Shown here: positions 5,562 through 5,639 of the stretch, in pieces
Position numbering within the stretch: the stretch's first letter is position 1
How the letters are laid out: each line of letters begins with the position of its first letter
Assembly: GCA_002346425.1 (NCBI GenBank)
Contig: DDZS01000009.1
Span: 482 to 6,120 of the forward strand
Origin: Alphaproteobacteria bacterium UBA3002
GTDB taxonomy: Bacteria > Pseudomonadota > Alphaproteobacteria > Rickettsiales > UBA3002
Reading direction: 5' to 3'
Length of the DNA: 5,639 nucleotides
Program-made: the position numbers and the translations under genes
The notes under the pieces: generated by a model
Database searches by the model: none
What the model was told of the DNA's origin: nothing
The model's input: the letters and a program-made list of their open reading frames with translations, nothing else

Positions 5562-5639
5562 TGTCACCCCGTGCTCGTCACGGGGTCTGGGGCAACTTGC
5601 GCCGTCGGAACCGGACCCCGTCATGAAGACGGGGTGACA
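5562..5639. repeat. 78-bp REPIN-like double-hairpin element, copy 2
   Basis: Same length and orientation as the copy at 5108-5185, with 71 of 78 bases identical by hand alignment. Six of the seven differences are transitions. Three fall in the hairpin loops (element positions 15, 17, 64); none disrupts the two 8-bp stems or the 11-bp terminal inverted repeats. One (position 27, C to T) turns an inner TCCGG/CCGGA base pair into a G-T pair. The element ends exactly at the last base of the window. Confidence 0.85.

Noticed and set aside
5108..5639. CRISPR array
   Set aside because: Only two copies of each repeat, which are palindromic and imperfect, with no regular spacers and no cas genes.

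Overview
The window looks like part of an alphaproteobacterial chromosome. The base composition appears moderately GC-rich (judged by eye, not computed). The pointers are a run of VirB6/TrbL-type membrane proteins of the kind that occurs in tandem in Rickettsiales-like type IV secretion (T4SS) loci, a TTAA-N7-TTAA box matching the CtrA binding consensus, and the intergenic repeat TGTCATTGCCGGGCTTGACCCGG, a type common in this class. A free-living or epibiotic lineage (for example Micavibrio-like) fits the composition better than an AT-rich obligate intracellular Rickettsia, but this placement is an inference.

Layout. Bases 1-4263 hold three consecutive plus-strand genes for divergent VirB6/TrbL-family polytopic inner-membrane proteins. 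The first lacks its 5' end at the window edge. Genes 1 and 2 overlap by ATGA. Genes 2 and 3 are separated by 2 bp, and the Shine-Dalgarno sequence of gene 3 lies inside the last codons of gene 2. They are therefore one operon and probably sit in a larger T4SS cluster that continues to the left. Each protein has, in order, an N-terminal periplasmic part, membrane segments, a conserved hydrophobic core, a Cys-containing loop, a last membrane segment and a Gly/Ser/Gln-rich C-terminal tail. The second and third have visible signal peptides. They presumably contribute to the inner-membrane part of the secretion channel.

Bases 4264-4321 are a compact regulatory region with a CtrA-like box over the expected -35 position, a -10-like hexamer and a strong ribosome binding site. 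It drives a 256-residue type IV prepilin/pseudopilin (4322-5092), so this gene probably has its own, possibly cell-cycle controlled, promoter instead of being part of the T4SS operon.

Bases 5093-5639 contain no credible gene. They are a dense mosaic of intergenic repeats: two 78-bp REPIN-like double hairpins in direct orientation (5108-5185 and 5562-5639, 71/78 identical) flank two tandem copies of a ~165-bp unit. Each unit starts with the TGTCATTGCCGGG repeat and ends in an 8-bp hairpin with the invariant loop GTACT. The two copies of that hairpin differ at two stem positions, and both differences are compensated on the opposite arm. Both window ends fall in repetitive sequence (a glycine-codon run at the left, a complete repeat at the right), as would be expected if this were a short assembly contig.
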